Shown piece by piece: positions 1 to 12,052 of a stretch of DNA of 64,000 bases (positions are counted from its first letter, which is position 1; the number at the start of each line of letters is the position of its first letter). Both the position numbers and the translations under genes were made by a program. The DNA is from Ctenosaura bakeri (lineage: Eukaryota; Chordata; Lepidosauria; Squamata; Iguanidae), in assembly GCA_948474755.1 (NCBI GenBank), contig CAOLHI010002554.1:124001-188000 (forward strand). The letters run 5' to 3'. The notes beneath the pieces were generated by a model. The model saw only the letters and a program-made list of their open reading frames with translations, searched no databases and was not told the DNA's origin.

Positions 1-56
1 TTTTAATGTGTGAAACTGCGCAATGTAGTTGAATGCAGGTGGAATAATAAAATGGT

Positions 57-413
57 ACAGTCAGCTGTCTGTATCCATGGATTCAACCAACCACCTCTTG
101 AATATATACATATATTCAATATATACTTTACCTAGCTTGTAAGGTAAACAATGACATAAAATATTGCTGTTGTTGTTATTAATTTGTTATATATTAATTG
201 TATATAATTATATAATATATATGTGTGTGTGTGTGTGTGTGTGTCTGTGTGTGTACATGTGTGTGTGCATAATCCAAAAAGCGAACCTTTGAGTTGTTCA
301 CCATTTTATATAAGGCCATTTTACTACACCATAATGTGACTTGAGCATCTACAGATTTTGGTATCCATGGGGGAGCCTGGAAACAAACCCCAGAGGATAC
401 TGAGGTCCTACTG
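57..413. mobile_element. Tigger-like (TcMar) non-autonomous DNA transposon
   Basis: The left end reads CAGTCAGCTGTCTGTATCC followed by a 'ccatggattcaaccaacca' block. The right end carries the matching 'tttggtatccatgggggagcc...ggatactgaggtcctactg' block. This pair is the characteristic terminal arrangement of Tigger/MER2-type non-autonomous elements, which duplicate a TA target; a TA does precede the left end. The middle contains no transposase, and part of it has been replaced or expanded by an AT/TG microsatellite. Family recognition is from remembered consensus, so the exact subfamily is uncertain. Confidence 0.7.
190..263. repeat. (TA)n/(TG)n microsatellite
   Basis: A TA-rich run passes directly into about 15 TG units with a TCTGTG interruption. 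It lies inside the Tigger-like element and generates a spurious histidine/threonine-rich open frame on the other strand. Confidence 0.9.
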
Positions 414-1944
414 ACCATTGTGTTGTCTTTGGCCCCCAGAAATAGGAACACTTATTCTGTGACTTTCAGAAGGTTTGTATTGGCTTAGCTCTTTCAAACA
501 ATTGCTTGATATTGAGTGTCTTGCAATTTTGTGAGTATATGCATTCTTAAGTTTTAGCTTGATAAGCCTGTTTTAGGAAATGTAGAAACACTTTTTTAAA
601 AAAAGTATTTTAGGTTTCACTGATTTTTCTGGGGATTTTAGGATTCACATGGTCATTTAGGGTCTGTTATTGCCTGAGAAGCTGTAAAGTAGGCATGGGA
701 GAGTGCTGGACATGTCATGTAGACACTGGCATGATGTACCACATGTGGTGGATGTGTCAGAAAGCAAAAAAAATAAAATAAAAAAAAATACTGGACTAGA
801 ATACATAAAGTAATGTCAGAAACCTTTCAAACAGAATTTCTCATGTCTCCAAAATTTTATTTACTAAATATAATACATAGATATGAACATATCAATGAAA
901 TTTTGGAGAATTTTGCTTTACATGGTTACAATGGCTAGAATCATATTTGCTAAAGTCTGGAAAAATGATGAAGCCCTTGAAATTGAGGAATGGTTTCATG
1001 AGCTTTTAGAGATGAAAGCTGTTGATATGCTGATACTCTTAACAGAGACTTAAATTGATATCTGATGATAACATGATAGAAGAATGAGCACCCATAGTGA
1101 CTTTTCTCCATAAACAAATAGAGAACGATTAGTAAAATAGATAAGCTGTCTAAATTAGACAATATGAGATAAGACATGATGAGAAGAAGAGTCATGAAAA
1201 GGGGTAACATGACAAAATATATAGAAGGTAATTTATAGTATGGATTTTATGTAATAGCAAGAAATTCTGTAAAATAATAAATGTTTTCTATGAAGCATCA
1301 GAAGGAGACAGAGAAAATATTGAATCATGATAAATTTAAGCACTCTGTATTCTAGGAGGGGAAGGAAGGAAAGAACTAAAATGTTTTTTCTATAATCTAA
1401 ATATATATCAGTGTTTATACTTACATACAACATTTTGATATTAATATTATGTTTACATATGTATGCTGATTTGATTAAAATAAATAATAAAAAATATATC
1501 AGGATACTATTAGCATACTATAAGATCAATCTCTAAGATCAATCAAATTGTATTGTGTTAATGAGACAGGATTAATGAACACCTATTGATATTGTATCTA
1601 ATAATCTATATTGTTTATAATTTTAATTTATTTTATGCATTTATGTCCTATTTTCAGCAGGTGTACCTTTCTTATATTTAATATTGTACAATGTGAATGG
1701 TTCATTATATTGGGTCTATGGACAATAAAATAAAGTTTGCACTACAAAGCAATACGCAAGAAATAATAATTCTAAAAAAAATATATCCAAAGAAATAAAC
1801 AAAATTATAATTATTAAAACTAAACTATAAAACACAGTGAAACTACAAATAACTAAAAATTTGTTCCCTTCTTGTTGCAAACATCTCCTAGTAAATACTT
1901 ATACTTAACTATTAAATCATTACTTAAAATCTTGGTTAACTTTG
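414..1944. other. Unassigned AT-rich DNA
   Basis: Very AT-rich sequence with no coding frame worth reporting. Around 1640-1750 the plus strand ends in a 'tctatggacaataaaataaag' segment that resembles the 3' tail of a non-LTR retrotransposon, but there is no coding sequence attached to it. Nothing else is recognised. Confidence 0.5.
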
Positions 1945-3370
1945 TTTAATCAGTCAACCAATCAATTGTTTATTTGTGGTCATTGACCAAATGAAAATAT
2001 ATTAAAAAGTTACTATAAAATAATAAAAAATAGCAATATGCAATTACAGTTAGCAGTAAAATTCACATCATATGTGGTTAGATTGGATACAAGCGCATCA
2101 AGTGCATTACAGTCATAACGAAAGTCCAAAGATAAAATTTAAGATAGTTAACATTTTATAAATTAAATAAATCAAAAAGTAACTAAATTATATATTTTTT
2201 GTCTACAGGTCATAATGGCAGAGGCACAAAACCGAGCCACCTTCTCTGTGATTTATGAGTCTGAATCTGCAAGCAGGAGAGATAAATAAAATCTTTCTGA
2301 TTTCCCTGGGAATTTTTGTAAAATCGGAGCTATTAAAATAGAACGAGCACCGTGGTAAAATGGACAATACAGTAGAACATGTTTAAGAGATTCTATTGAT
2401 TCATTTGAGCATGGGCAACTATGCTTCTCATATAGAATCTTTTTATACTTGCTTTTCAAAATGGCAGTTGGAAGCACGTTAACACGTGCTGCAGTAAAAG
2501 CAGCTCTAAATTTGGGAACTATTAAATTAGTGAGATAGGAGGGACAATCAAATGATATCTCCACACTGCCCAGAACTGAGATACTTCTAGTAAAACTCTG
2601 ATGTTTGTGCAATTCAGTATCCCAAATGCATTGCCTCAAGGCTGATTTGGCCCTTGTGTATCCCATTAGTAATAAAGCATTCTGGGAAAAACCACATAAC
2701 AGTAGTTTTTTGTTTATCATCTGTTTCCAAGAAGAATGAAAAGTAGCTACAATTGTCAATGGGACCAACCCACAAGGAATAAACATGAGTTTCAGCCAAT
2801 AATTGCACATAAGGATCCAGGCCTGAGCCTCAATAGAAATTAGGCCCGCCTCAAATTGTACGGCTGCGTTAGAAACACAGCATGGGACTGCAAAGATCTT
2901 TCTAAAAAAATTAGTTTGAATTATTTCAAACATACGGTAGTTGTTATAAATACACAGTTGGGCACCATATAATAAGACAGAGATGACTTTGGCTACAAAC
3001 ACTTCAATTGCAGCAGGAATATATTGCCCTCCCTTGGTATGGAAAAAATGTTCGCAATGCTATTATGCTCCTTTTTGCACTACTTATTACTGAGTTGACC
3101 TGCAATTTCCACGAGCCTGAAGAACAAAACACTATTCCTAAATACTTAAAACTAGAAACCTGCACAATAGGCACATCATTTATTTGCCATTCATGTCGAT
3201 TTTTTTTCTTAGAAAAAACCAGAACCTTTGATTTATTGTAATTTATGGTTAAGGCTTCTTTATGCCAATATATAGCCAGCCTCTTTAATAATCTTCTTAG
3301 ACCAATGTTAACTTTCTTGCTAATAGCACTTATAATCTTATCCATGTACTCACAAGATAACATACCAAAT
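1945..3370 (-). mobile_element. 5'-truncated non-LTR retrotransposon (LINE), I/Vingi-like
   Basis: The element reads right to left. Only the downstream end of the ORF2-type polyprotein is present, followed by an AT-rich 3' UTR that ends near 1950 in an AATAAA-type signal and a short attgattg-like repeat. The 5' end is lost at about 3370, as expected from incomplete target-primed reverse transcription. Assignment to the I/Vingi group rests on the C-terminal region after the reverse transcriptase and is tentative; what is firm is that it is a LINE of the type common in lizards. Confidence 0.65.
2190..3363 (-). pseudogene. LINE reverse transcriptase C-terminal region, broken
   Basis: Two frames in register order on the minus strand (about 3363-3004 and 3002-2253) cover the end of the reverse transcriptase (the 'SKVLVF' and 'FKYLGIVF' blocks of the thumb region). 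They continue into the long C-terminal segment with 'VPKFRAAFTAARVNVLP' and a C-x-C...H...C zinc-binding cluster (CPC, then HVLLYCPFY about 12 residues later). The catalytic YxDD palm, the endonuclease and ORF1 are absent. A frame change near 3003 and a stop near 2253 break it; recognisable residues continue to about 2190. The cluster is typical of LINE ORF2 tails. No function can be retained. Confidence 0.7.
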
Positions 3371-3640
3371 TAAAAAAAAAGTAACAGTAGTACCCAATTC
3401 TTGCCATTATTCTATTATTTTAAATTAGATTAATTCTAAAGGATAATATCAAACCTCAGTATTTATAACATAAATATTAAAATCATAATATTTAAACCAG
3501 TAATACCAATACTACAAAATAGTAACTAAAATAATGATTAATTCTTAGAAATTGTTACTATTACTATAACCATATAAGTATTATAAATATCCTAATATAA
3601 CAACAAACTAAAATCACCTAATATTTTCATATTACGCTTC
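3371..3640. other. AT-rich spacer, probably L1 3' UTR remnants
   Basis: Strongly AT-rich with no frame. It lies between the 5' break of the LINE to the left and the 3' end of the minus-strand L1 to the right, and may include the decayed 3' UTR of that L1. Confidence 0.4.
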
Positions 3641-5843
3641 TCATATAAGAAGAAAGAACAGATAAAAACTTAAAAATATAAGCAAATTCAAAAAACTGTT
3701 ATTACCAATTCACCTTCATTTTTCTTTAGATAATTAATCAAACATTTCCATTTGGAAGAGAATTCATCTTCTTTTTGCCCCTTTAACCCATTTCAGCTAT
3801 TCTCATCAATCTGTTGACCATTCTTCCATTGATGAGATTTCCATTTCCCCCCCAGTACTTTGCATATACTAATCTCATTGCCAATAACATGTGTTGCACC
3901 AATTTGTGTTGTTTCTTGTCAATGATTATATTTACTTCCCAAATTCCTAGTAGTATAATTCAGGATTTTTTGGGTGTGTGTGATATTTGGACTTTCAAAA
4001 TCTTTGCATCACATTTTGTATCTTCAATGAAACTTGCTTAGCTTTTTTACAAGTCCACCGCATATGGTACAAAGATCCAACCTGATCTTGACATTTCCAA
4101 CATTTATTCTTCATATCTTTATGTATTTTTCTAAGTCTTTCTGGCGGCCAATGCCAATGATACACCATTTTATAATAATTTTCTTGAAGTAAAGTACATT
4201 TTTAATATCCTTTGTCCATACTTTCCCCCATTGATTCATATGCATATTATGTCCAAAGTTCCTTGCCCAACTGATCATATATTCCATAACATGCTCATCT
4301 AGCATCTCTAACTTCAACAGAAATTTTTACATTTTGGCAAATGGTCGTTATCAGTATATGCTAATAACTCCAAATCCAGTTTATTCTTCTCAAAGTCTTT
4401 ATCCTTTTTATCTTTTTAAAGTATTAAATAAAATTGTCTGTATGAGAGCCATTGCATATTAAAACCTTCTTATGGTTATTGTAATGATTTCATTACACTA
4501 ATTTGGTCTCTTCTCTCTAGTAAATCATAATTTGTTAACCAATGTTGATAGGTTCTCATTTCTGTTCTGGAAAAGGTCTCTTGTTGTTGGGCAGTCTGTA
4601 GTGCCCGCTACTAGTATGAGAATTAGAGTATTTGAATAGAGACAAAGAACTAAATGTGAGACTGGCACCAAGGCCTGGGAAACATCTGCAAGGAAATAAC
4701 AGGGCTGGGAAGAATACCTGGGTGGGTCTGGGATCTAAATGGCTTTGTTCTCTCCTGTCCTGTTAGTCTGAGCTGTGAAGTTAGTTGAGTGTACTGCAGT
4801 ACCAACAAGCTATACTTTGCTTGAGAAGCTTTGAGACTATGGTTCTGTGAGTTCTGACACTTGTGGAGAAATTGAAAAAGGTATTTTTGAACATAATCTC
4901 ATTTTATATTTGTTCCAAAGATTCAATAAGGCATGTCTAATACAATGATTATTAAAAGCAACATTAACATTGCCTTTATCATACCATAAGTCTTCATGCC
5001 ACTCAAATTTTAGGTAATGTTCTAAATTGAAGTTTGTTATCTTTTAACCTAATCCGTTTTTAATCCAAGTCATACATGAGGCTGCAAAGGAAATTTTTAG
5101 ATTTAACAATCCAAGACCTCCATGTTCTTTTGAATCTTGCAGAACCTTGTATTTCACTCTGGGTTTCTTACCTCCCCAAACAAATTTTAGCAGATTTTTT
5201 GAATAGCTCGTCCAATCTTCTGTAATGTAATCTTCTGATTAATCTGTTCTTTCTCTTTTTCTTCTTCTATCAGTTTAAGTAAGTGTTGTGTCATCAGATA
5301 CTCTATGATCTTTAAGTCTTCTATATTCTTCATTGACTATAACTTTGAAAAGTTTTCATGAAAAATCCTTTGTAAGTTTTTATCCTTAGTAAATTTTTAT
5401 TACCTTCTTTTAGTTTCAAAGTCATTCTTTTCTTTCTTTCTTTTCTTAATCTATATGCTAGGCATCTCTCTGGCTTATTCGCATACTTAAAATCTTTCTG
5501 TTTCAGAAACTTCAGTTTCTTTTCTAACTCTTCCATTGTCAACATCAATAATTGATTTCTCAACAATCTCAACTTCTTAAAGATTCTTTCATCTTCTGGA
5601 AAATTCTTTAATATATCTTCTTTGATTTTTATTTCATCTAAAATCTTCTGTATTTTCTCCATTTGTTTTCTTTTATATTCTTTGTTCATGCAAATGAAGC
5701 GTGATCTCATGTAGGTTTTACTTGCATCCCAAACTGATCTAATATTAGTTTCTTTATTTAAATTTCTTTTAAAAAATTATTTAATCTCACTCTTTGTTCT
5801 GGAAAGTATTTCTTTCTAGGTCATTAAAGTTTTATTTAGTCTC
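3641..5843 (-). pseudogene. L1-A: ORF2 C-terminal and linker fragments of an old L1
   Basis: Read on the minus strand this is L1 ORF2 with many stops. The piece at 5710-5330 is the lysine-rich linker between endonuclease and reverse transcriptase (REIS-type 'ANKPERCLAYRLRKERKK'). It is followed directly by the C-terminal region from about 5300 leftwards ('FIWGG', 'GGLGLLNL', then the 'WYxT'-like tail near 4150). The reverse transcriptase core is missing between them, so the copy has a large internal deletion. The copy continues across the L1-B insertion: its endonuclease lies at 13642-13901. It is therefore older than L1-B. A 263-bp foreign segment sits at 4597-4859. Confidence 0.85.
4597..4859. 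mobile_element. Unclassified insertion inside L1-A
   Basis: L1 coding similarity stops at about 4590 and resumes at about 4860. The intervening 263 bp starts TGTAGTGCCC and ends TTCTGACA, i.e. TGT...ACA ends like a small LTR. No convincing target duplication could be found at these exact boundaries (a CTTGTTG/CTTGTGG pair would fit boundaries shifted by a few bases). No TATA or polyadenylation signal stands out. Solo LTR fragment is the best guess. Confidence 0.4.
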
Positions 5844-7383
5844 GGACTTCCAGCAAGATGTCAGTGTGGCAAGTAGCCTGAACAGCTGGCTCAGGCTATC
5901 GCTGCAAATCCACAGGGGTAACATCCCCCAGGGGACCTTGAGTCCTCCCTAAAAAGTACCCTCTTAGCAGGTAGGGGGAACGGAGATGCTCACTGAGTCT
6001 GAGATTGCCCCAGTGCCGATAGGGAAGGAGAGGAGGAATCGATGCAAACAGGACGGGAGGACAGAGCCAAGCTGTAGCTTTGCAGTCAGGGAACTGGGAA
6101 GTGCTGGTGAGTGACCTTTTTTAAAGGAAAAGATACAAGAAGGGAAGATCCAATTGAGTCTGGGGTAACAATAGAAGAGGCTTCAAGAGGTTTTAAATAA
6201 AGATCAAGAGAAAAGAAAATTTAGAAGGAGGAAAATCTGAAAAAATAAAGAGGTGCGCAAGTGCAGAGGAGTGAAAGTACGAAGGTCCAGATGAGCGGGA
6301 GAGCATTCTGGGCTCAGAACTTTGGTAAGCAGTACAAAAACTCTTTAAACTTTTTTTATGGTGAAGAAATGATAGAAGAAATATAGAAGACTCCAATAAC
6401 ACTGAGGGAATTAAAAGGATATAAGAACTAACTGAACAATAGCAGAAGAGGAGAAGAAGGGAAGAGTGAGGACATTGCTGGAAAGGTAGACAAAATAGAA
6501 GATAAAGAAGGACAGAACAGAGACATAACAGAAACCAAGAGGAATATATGGTGTAACTATGAGGTTTTAAATGTCGTTGTGAAAAACTGGATTAGCTTCT
6601 AGAAGAGAGGTGAAGAAAATTATTTTAAACCTAATGTGGATTAGCCTCAGGAAATGAGGTGAAGCAATTGGACCCTTGGTATTGAAAATGGATTAGCCTC
6701 AGAAGAGAGGTGAAGCAAACAAAGAAGGAACTGTGATTTTAGGGGGTTGTTGGAACTAGAAGTTAAAGCATAAGAGACTTTTCTAGTTGGGAAAGAGAGA
6801 GATTGAAAGAGGCTGAGAACTGAATTGTTAAAGAGACTAGTCTAAAGAAGAGAGGTGAAGCTAAAGAAAATAAGACCTGTAAACTTAATTTGGAAGAAGA
6901 TTGGAAGAAGATTGGAAGAAGACTGAATAAGAAGAAGAGACTTTAGCCCCAGAAATCAACAGCAGGAAAAAACAGAAAGAAGATTGGAGGACAATACAGG
7001 TTTATTAAAAAATCCTTATTTGTGTATGTTGAATTTTGAAAACGAATCAATGGTGATTATAATATAAATGTTATAATAGTAATAACTGTAACCCTTTTAT
7101 TTTCCCTCTTACAATTTAGATAATATTTGTCTTCATTGTAGAGAGTGATAAGTAGAACCATTAATTTTGATAAGATTGTATATAAGATTAACAGGTTAAC
7201 TGTGGTATTTTTTTCATTGGATAATTGAATAGTTCAGAAAAGATAAGAAAGAAAAAAGTATATTTTGAATCTTATTATATACATTATTTTATATGTGATA
7301 TAGTATGTTACAATAGTTACTCAATAACAAAATTAAGGTTGGAAGGGGGAAATAAAAACATTTCATAATAAAGGAGGGAAGAT
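5844..7383 (+). promoter_or_regulatory. L1-B 5' UTR (internal promoter region)
   Basis: About 1.5 kb precedes ORF1. It begins with 'ggacttccagcaagatgtcagtg', a decayed form of the aagatggcgg-type start seen in vertebrate L1 5' UTRs. The first 300 bp are comparatively GC-rich; the rest is purine-rich. Degenerate repeats of 'ggattagcctcagaagagaggtgaag' occur four times between 6588 and 6860, and a TTGGAAGAAGA unit is repeated about four times at 6891-6945. L1 5' UTRs carry an internal promoter; no individual factor site is claimed. Confidence 0.7.
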
Positions 7384-8379
7384 ATGACAACAGGACAGAA
7401 GAAGACAACACAGACACAAATTCAACCACAAGTTCTGGAAAGAAGAGGACCCACTGGATCAAAGACAATGGAGAAGAATAGATTGTTGGAAGAATTTCAA
7501 AAAATGAGAAGTGAAATGATGGAGGAAATAAAAGCAAACAGAACAGGGATAAAAACAACTAGGACGGAAATAAAACAAGATTTAAAAAAAGAAGTTTAAA
7601 ATCTGAACCAGAGTTTGCAAAAATTGACAACAGACCTATTAACATTTGACAATAAGGTTGAAGACAGAAGAAAAAAGCCAAAAATTGGAAGACCAGTTAG
7701 AACAGATGAAGAAAGAGCAGCAAAAAGATAAAGAAACTGTAATACAACTGGAAATAAGACAATGGAGCAGAAGTTTGAAACTGAGAGGGCTTCAGGAACA
7801 GAAAGAGGAAAATTTAAATCAAAGAGTAACAGATATTTTGGAACCATACATAGGCTTAAGAAGAGCAAGATTTGAACATGAGATAGCTAAGGCCTATAGA
7901 ATTGAATTGTTAGTGGCTAATCGGTAGAGGTCTCCTATGTGACATAGTGGTATACTTTACCAAAGAAAAAACATGGGATATGATCCTGGAACAAAATTAT
8001 AAAGAAAAATTAATAGTGGATGAGACAGAATTAATTTTTTTTAAGGACGTACCACCAAGTGTAATAAGAAGTAGAGGAGAATGTCATTTTTGGCAAGAGA
8101 ATTACAAACCAGAGGAGGAAGGTACAGATGGGAGATTCCAGAGGACTTTCCAATTTCTTTGAGGGGAGGAGAAGAAGGATAAACTCTGTGCCACAACCAA
8201 TTGAATTTCAAGAGAATTATTTAAAATCAGCAACTACAGAAGCAAAGGAACCGGATACAACATTGGAGAAAACAAAAAAGGATATGGTAAAGGCAGAAGA
8301 TTTGAGCTCTACGTATGAGGATGAGATAGAACTGGTAGAACCAGAAGAGAAAAAGAAGAAAAGAAAGCAAAGACAGTAA
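7384..8379 (+). pseudogene. L1-B ORF1 (RNA-binding chaperone protein), frame-broken
   Basis: The start at 7384 (MTTGQKKT) follows the 5' UTR. The product is very rich in K/E/Q with a heptad-like coiled-coil stretch over roughly residues 25-125, then an RRM-like block containing 'RSLKLRGLQEQKE' near 7770-7810, and a basic C-terminal domain. The total length of about 330 codons matches vertebrate L1 ORF1p, a trimeric RNA-binding protein that coats L1 RNA in cytoplasmic particles. Stops at 7597-7599 and 7925-7927 and shifts near 7640 and 8130 break it. Its terminal stop is 7 bases before the ORF2 ATG, the usual L1 spacing. Confidence 0.85.
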
Positions 8380-8811
8380 AATAAACATGAAGATAATAAA
8401 CTGGAATGTCCAAGGAATAAATTCACAAGCTAAAAGAAGGCAGATTTTTCATCATATAGAGAGATTAAGACCTCAAATAACAATATCATTGGAAACCTAT
8501 ATAAAGGAAAAACAAGATAAGTACTTATACTACTCCAAATTAGGTCAATGTTTCACCTCATTATACAAAAAGAAAAAACGGGGAGTGGCAATATATATTG
8601 ATAGGAATATTCCAGCAAGAAAAATATTAGAAGACGAGGAAGGAAGTATATTAGAAGTAGAATTTGAAAAAAATGGCAAAAAACCAGTATTAATTGGTGT
8701 GTACGCCCCAAATGAAATTAAAGGAAAATTTTATAAAGAAACGAGAGAAAAAATATCAGAATATGAATATGAAGATTAGACATTAGCAGGAGATTGGAAT
8801 GGAGTCATTGA

Positions 8812-9456
8812 TGGGATAGAGGGATTTTTAGAGGCGTTGTTGGTTTGGGTAATACTACACCTGTCCTGAAGCCCGGGTAGTCTACAGCAGAAGTTCAGAG
8901 ATATGGAGTCTCAGTACATGGGACTGAGAGAAGGCTCGCCAAGCGAAGCGACAGCAAGGCGGGATGGAAGTCGGGAGTGATCTGAGGAAGCTCTCAAAGT
9001 CAGGGGTTCTTATAGGGGAAAATGTGGCCAGAGGCTAGTCTGTACTTGGAGAAAACAATGAGTTTCAGGCTGGAGACAAAGCCTCCGAAAGGTCAGAATT
9101 TAGCATGATTGAGTTAAGTCCGAATTGTCAATAGAGTAGCCAGTATGCAAACGCAGAGTGCTTGACAGATGAGGATTCGTCTAGTCAAGCTGCCTGCTCG
9201 GGGCAGGGAGTTCTTTGTAAGTAGCATGCATACATAATAGGATACTTGCCTTGAGGTCTCCTGAAGCGGCGGAATGGCTATTTCTGGCCTGCCTGTGTTT
9301 GTGTGGAATATTACAGCAATTAGCGGCCGTGCCTGTCTGTGAGCTTGTCCAGGGGACCTCGCAGCACGTGGACAGGAATAGGTAAAGAAGGCCGAATTAT
9401 TGATATCTAAGTGATATCTAATATCCCACAAATCCAGGCTAGAAACTGCGGTAACA
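8812..9456 (-). mobile_element. LTR-A fragment inside L1-B endonuclease
   Basis: 645 bp closely matching the LTR-A copy at 45237-46142 in the same orientation, from the 'gggatagaggga' segment to the terminal ...GGTAACA at 9456. The downstream third of the LTR (polyadenylation region and U5) is missing on the left, and the left edge falls directly on L1 sequence 'gtcattgat'. Part of the L1 endonuclease is also missing. This fits insertion followed by a deletion removing one LTR end and adjacent L1. No target duplication is visible as a result. Confidence 0.85.
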
Positions 9457-9782
9457 GTTCTTTATCCAAGCAAAAGAGACCATACATATTTTCCCAAAGT
9501 ACATCAATCTTGAAAACGAATAGATACGATCCTGGTTTCTAAACAATTGTTAACAGAGATAAAGAAGGTAGAAATACTGCCTAAGATCATCTCAGACCAT
9601 CATCCAATGATGATGCAAATACAAGAAACTGTAAAGCAATTTCAATGGAGATTAAATGATAATTTATTAAACGATAAAGAGGTAGTACAACAAGCAAAAG
9701 AAACTTTGAAAAATTATTTTAAAGAAAATGTAAAAGAGGACATGAAGATGAAGATGGTCTGGGATGCATCAAAAGCAGTAAT

Positions 9783-10056
9783 TTTATGATAATTTGCTAA
9801 CTTTAGATAGTTAGAATTTTTAAGATAGCTAAATAATGTATATAGTTAGTTATAACAAAATGGGATGATTGGATAAGAAGATTTTGGTTTTGATGTGTCA
9901 TTTGATCGTAATTTGGTTTTGTTAATGGAATCTTTCCTTTGTAACCACCGAAATCCATGTAATTATGCATATTGTATAGTTGAAACATCGGTTATGAATT
10001 TTTTCTTTTTTTTCTTTTTTTCTTTTTCTTTTTGTGAATAAAAGAGATTTAAACTG
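9783..10056 (+). mobile_element. L1-C: 5'-truncated L1 3' tail with 12-bp target duplication
   Basis: AAAAGCAGTAAT at 9771-9782 and AAAAACAGTAAT at 10057-10068 (one mismatch) bracket 274 bp that interrupt the L1-B linker. The coding sequence reads on smoothly if this segment is skipped. The inserted piece has a pyrimidine-rich stretch followed by 'gtgaataaaagagatttaaac', as in squamate L1 3' UTRs, and contains no ORF. It is the youngest L1 insertion of the nest that can be ordered. Confidence 0.8.
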
Positions 10057-11617
10057 AAAAACAGTAATGAGAGGTTTTTTTAATCCAAAAAAGACAAGTT
10101 CAGAATAAGAAAAAGCGAGAGAAACATCAAGAATTGATAATAAAACTTCAAGAAAAAGAAAAAGAATTTAGAAAAAACCCAATGAAGAAATCATTACAAG
10201 TGGAAATAAAGAAAATACAAAAAGAGATAATGTTGAATTCACAAGAGGAAATAGAGAAGAAGATGAAACAATTGAAATTAACCCAATTTGAACAAGCAAA
10301 CTATATGAGGAAATGGCTAGTGTATAAGTTAAAGAAGAAAAGAGAAAGAAATAAAATAACCGAATTGAAAAATGGGAAGAAGAGAATTACACAACATGGA
10401 AAAATGAAACAGAAATTTAAAGAATATTTGGAAAAATTATTTCAGGAAAAAAATCTTCAACATCAGATAGAAGGAAAATTGATGGAATTTGTTAATAAGA
10501 TTAAGATTCCAAAAATGTCACCAGAGAAACCGCAACAGCTAAATAAACCAATAACATTAACCAAAATAGAAGAGGCAATAAGAGATTTGAAAACGGATAA
10601 GGCACCAGGGCCAGATGGATTTACTGCACTCTATTATAAAAGATTTGTAAAAGAAATAATTTATCCATATCAGGCAATTTTGCAAGAAATAGAGAAATAT
10701 GGGAAACCACAGTCATGAAGAGAAGCAAATATAGTGGTGATACCTAAAGAAGATAGAGATAAAAGAGAAGTTAAAAATTATAGACCAATCTCTCTCCTGA
10801 ATGTAGATTATAAAATTTGGGCGACAATATTGGCAAAACAACTGAGATATGTAATACAGGATAAAATACAGGAAGGACAAGCAGGTTTTCTCCCAAGTAG
10901 ACAAATGAAGAATATCAGAACAATATTGAATGCAATTGAATTCTACGATAAAAACCCAGGAAAGAATATAGCTATTATATCATTGGATGCAGAAAAAGCT
11001 TTTGATAATGTTTCCTGCATCATACTTTAAAAGAATATGGCCTAGGAGAAACATTTTGTAAATGGATGGAGATGATATACCGGGACCAATCAGCGAAGTT
11101 AATAATAAATGGGGATAAAACTTCAAGTTTTGAAATCAAGAAGGGGGTACAGCAGGGGTGCCCATTATCACTGTTATTATTTATAGTAGTACTAGAGATA
11201 TTACTGATTGCAATAAATGAGGATCCACAGATAAAAGGTTTAAAAATAAAGAAGAAGGAAATAAAATACAAAGCTTTCACCGATGATGTAATTATATTTT
11301 TGGAGGAACCACAAGAATCCATACAGAGGTTGATGGGTATTTTGCAAAAAAATGGACAAATGGCAGCATATAAGATAAACAGAGAAAAGACAATGATGAT
11401 GGCTTTAAATATAACAAAAAAAGAACAAGCAGATTTGGAGAAGAGATCTGGATATCAAATTACAAAAAAAAAAAATTTAGGAATAATAATGACAAAAATC
11501 AAGAGTTATTTGATAACAACTATTTGAAGACATGGAAAGAGATTCAAAGCAAAATGGAAAAATGGATGTACATGAACTTTGTCAGTAAAGGTTGGACCAA
11601 ACCTGTAGAAAATACTT

Positions 11618-12052
11618 TGTGATGTGGGCTGTTAAGTGCACCTGTGGAGAGACATGTGACTTTAGCTGAGTCATGCTGAGTCATGCTGATGAGCAATCAG
11701 GGGATAAGGTGGCATCAGGTGTGGGGAGAATGCAAAGGCTGGCAGGATTGCATCAGCTAGTGTGAGTATAAATATAGCTGAGAGCGAGGCAACAAGTTGC
11801 ACATGGTGTCTGATGTGTCTGTTGGAGGTTCTGTGAGAAAGAGCAAGCAGAGGGATGCTGGAATGCCTTCTGGAGATTCTTGTAAATATGTACACATTGT
11901 AACTGAAGAATAAATTGCTTCCTTGATGGAAGAAAACAATTGGTGTTGGTGAGTTTTTACTGGCTACAGTGCATTGCTGCTAAGGTATTCTCTGCTGCTG
12001 GGCATGCTTCCAAAGCTGTGGGAGCAATCTCTGCTATATTTTGGGTGTGACA
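11618..12052 (+). mobile_element. Solo LTR inside L1-B ORF2
   Basis: 435 bp starting TGTGATG and ending TGTGACA, flanked by tactt (11613-11617) and aactt (12053-12057), a 5-bp target duplication with one mismatch. It contains a TATAAAT at 11767-11773 and an AATAAA at 11909-11914, in the order expected for a plus-strand promoter and polyadenylation site. L1 ORF2 similarity stops and resumes exactly at its borders. It does not resemble LTR-A or LTR-B; an endogenous retrovirus or Gypsy origin cannot be distinguished here. Confidence 0.82.

Noticed and set aside
194..451. Open frame with His/Thr repeats
   Set aside because: It is a translation of the TG microsatellite and Tigger-like ends, not a gene.
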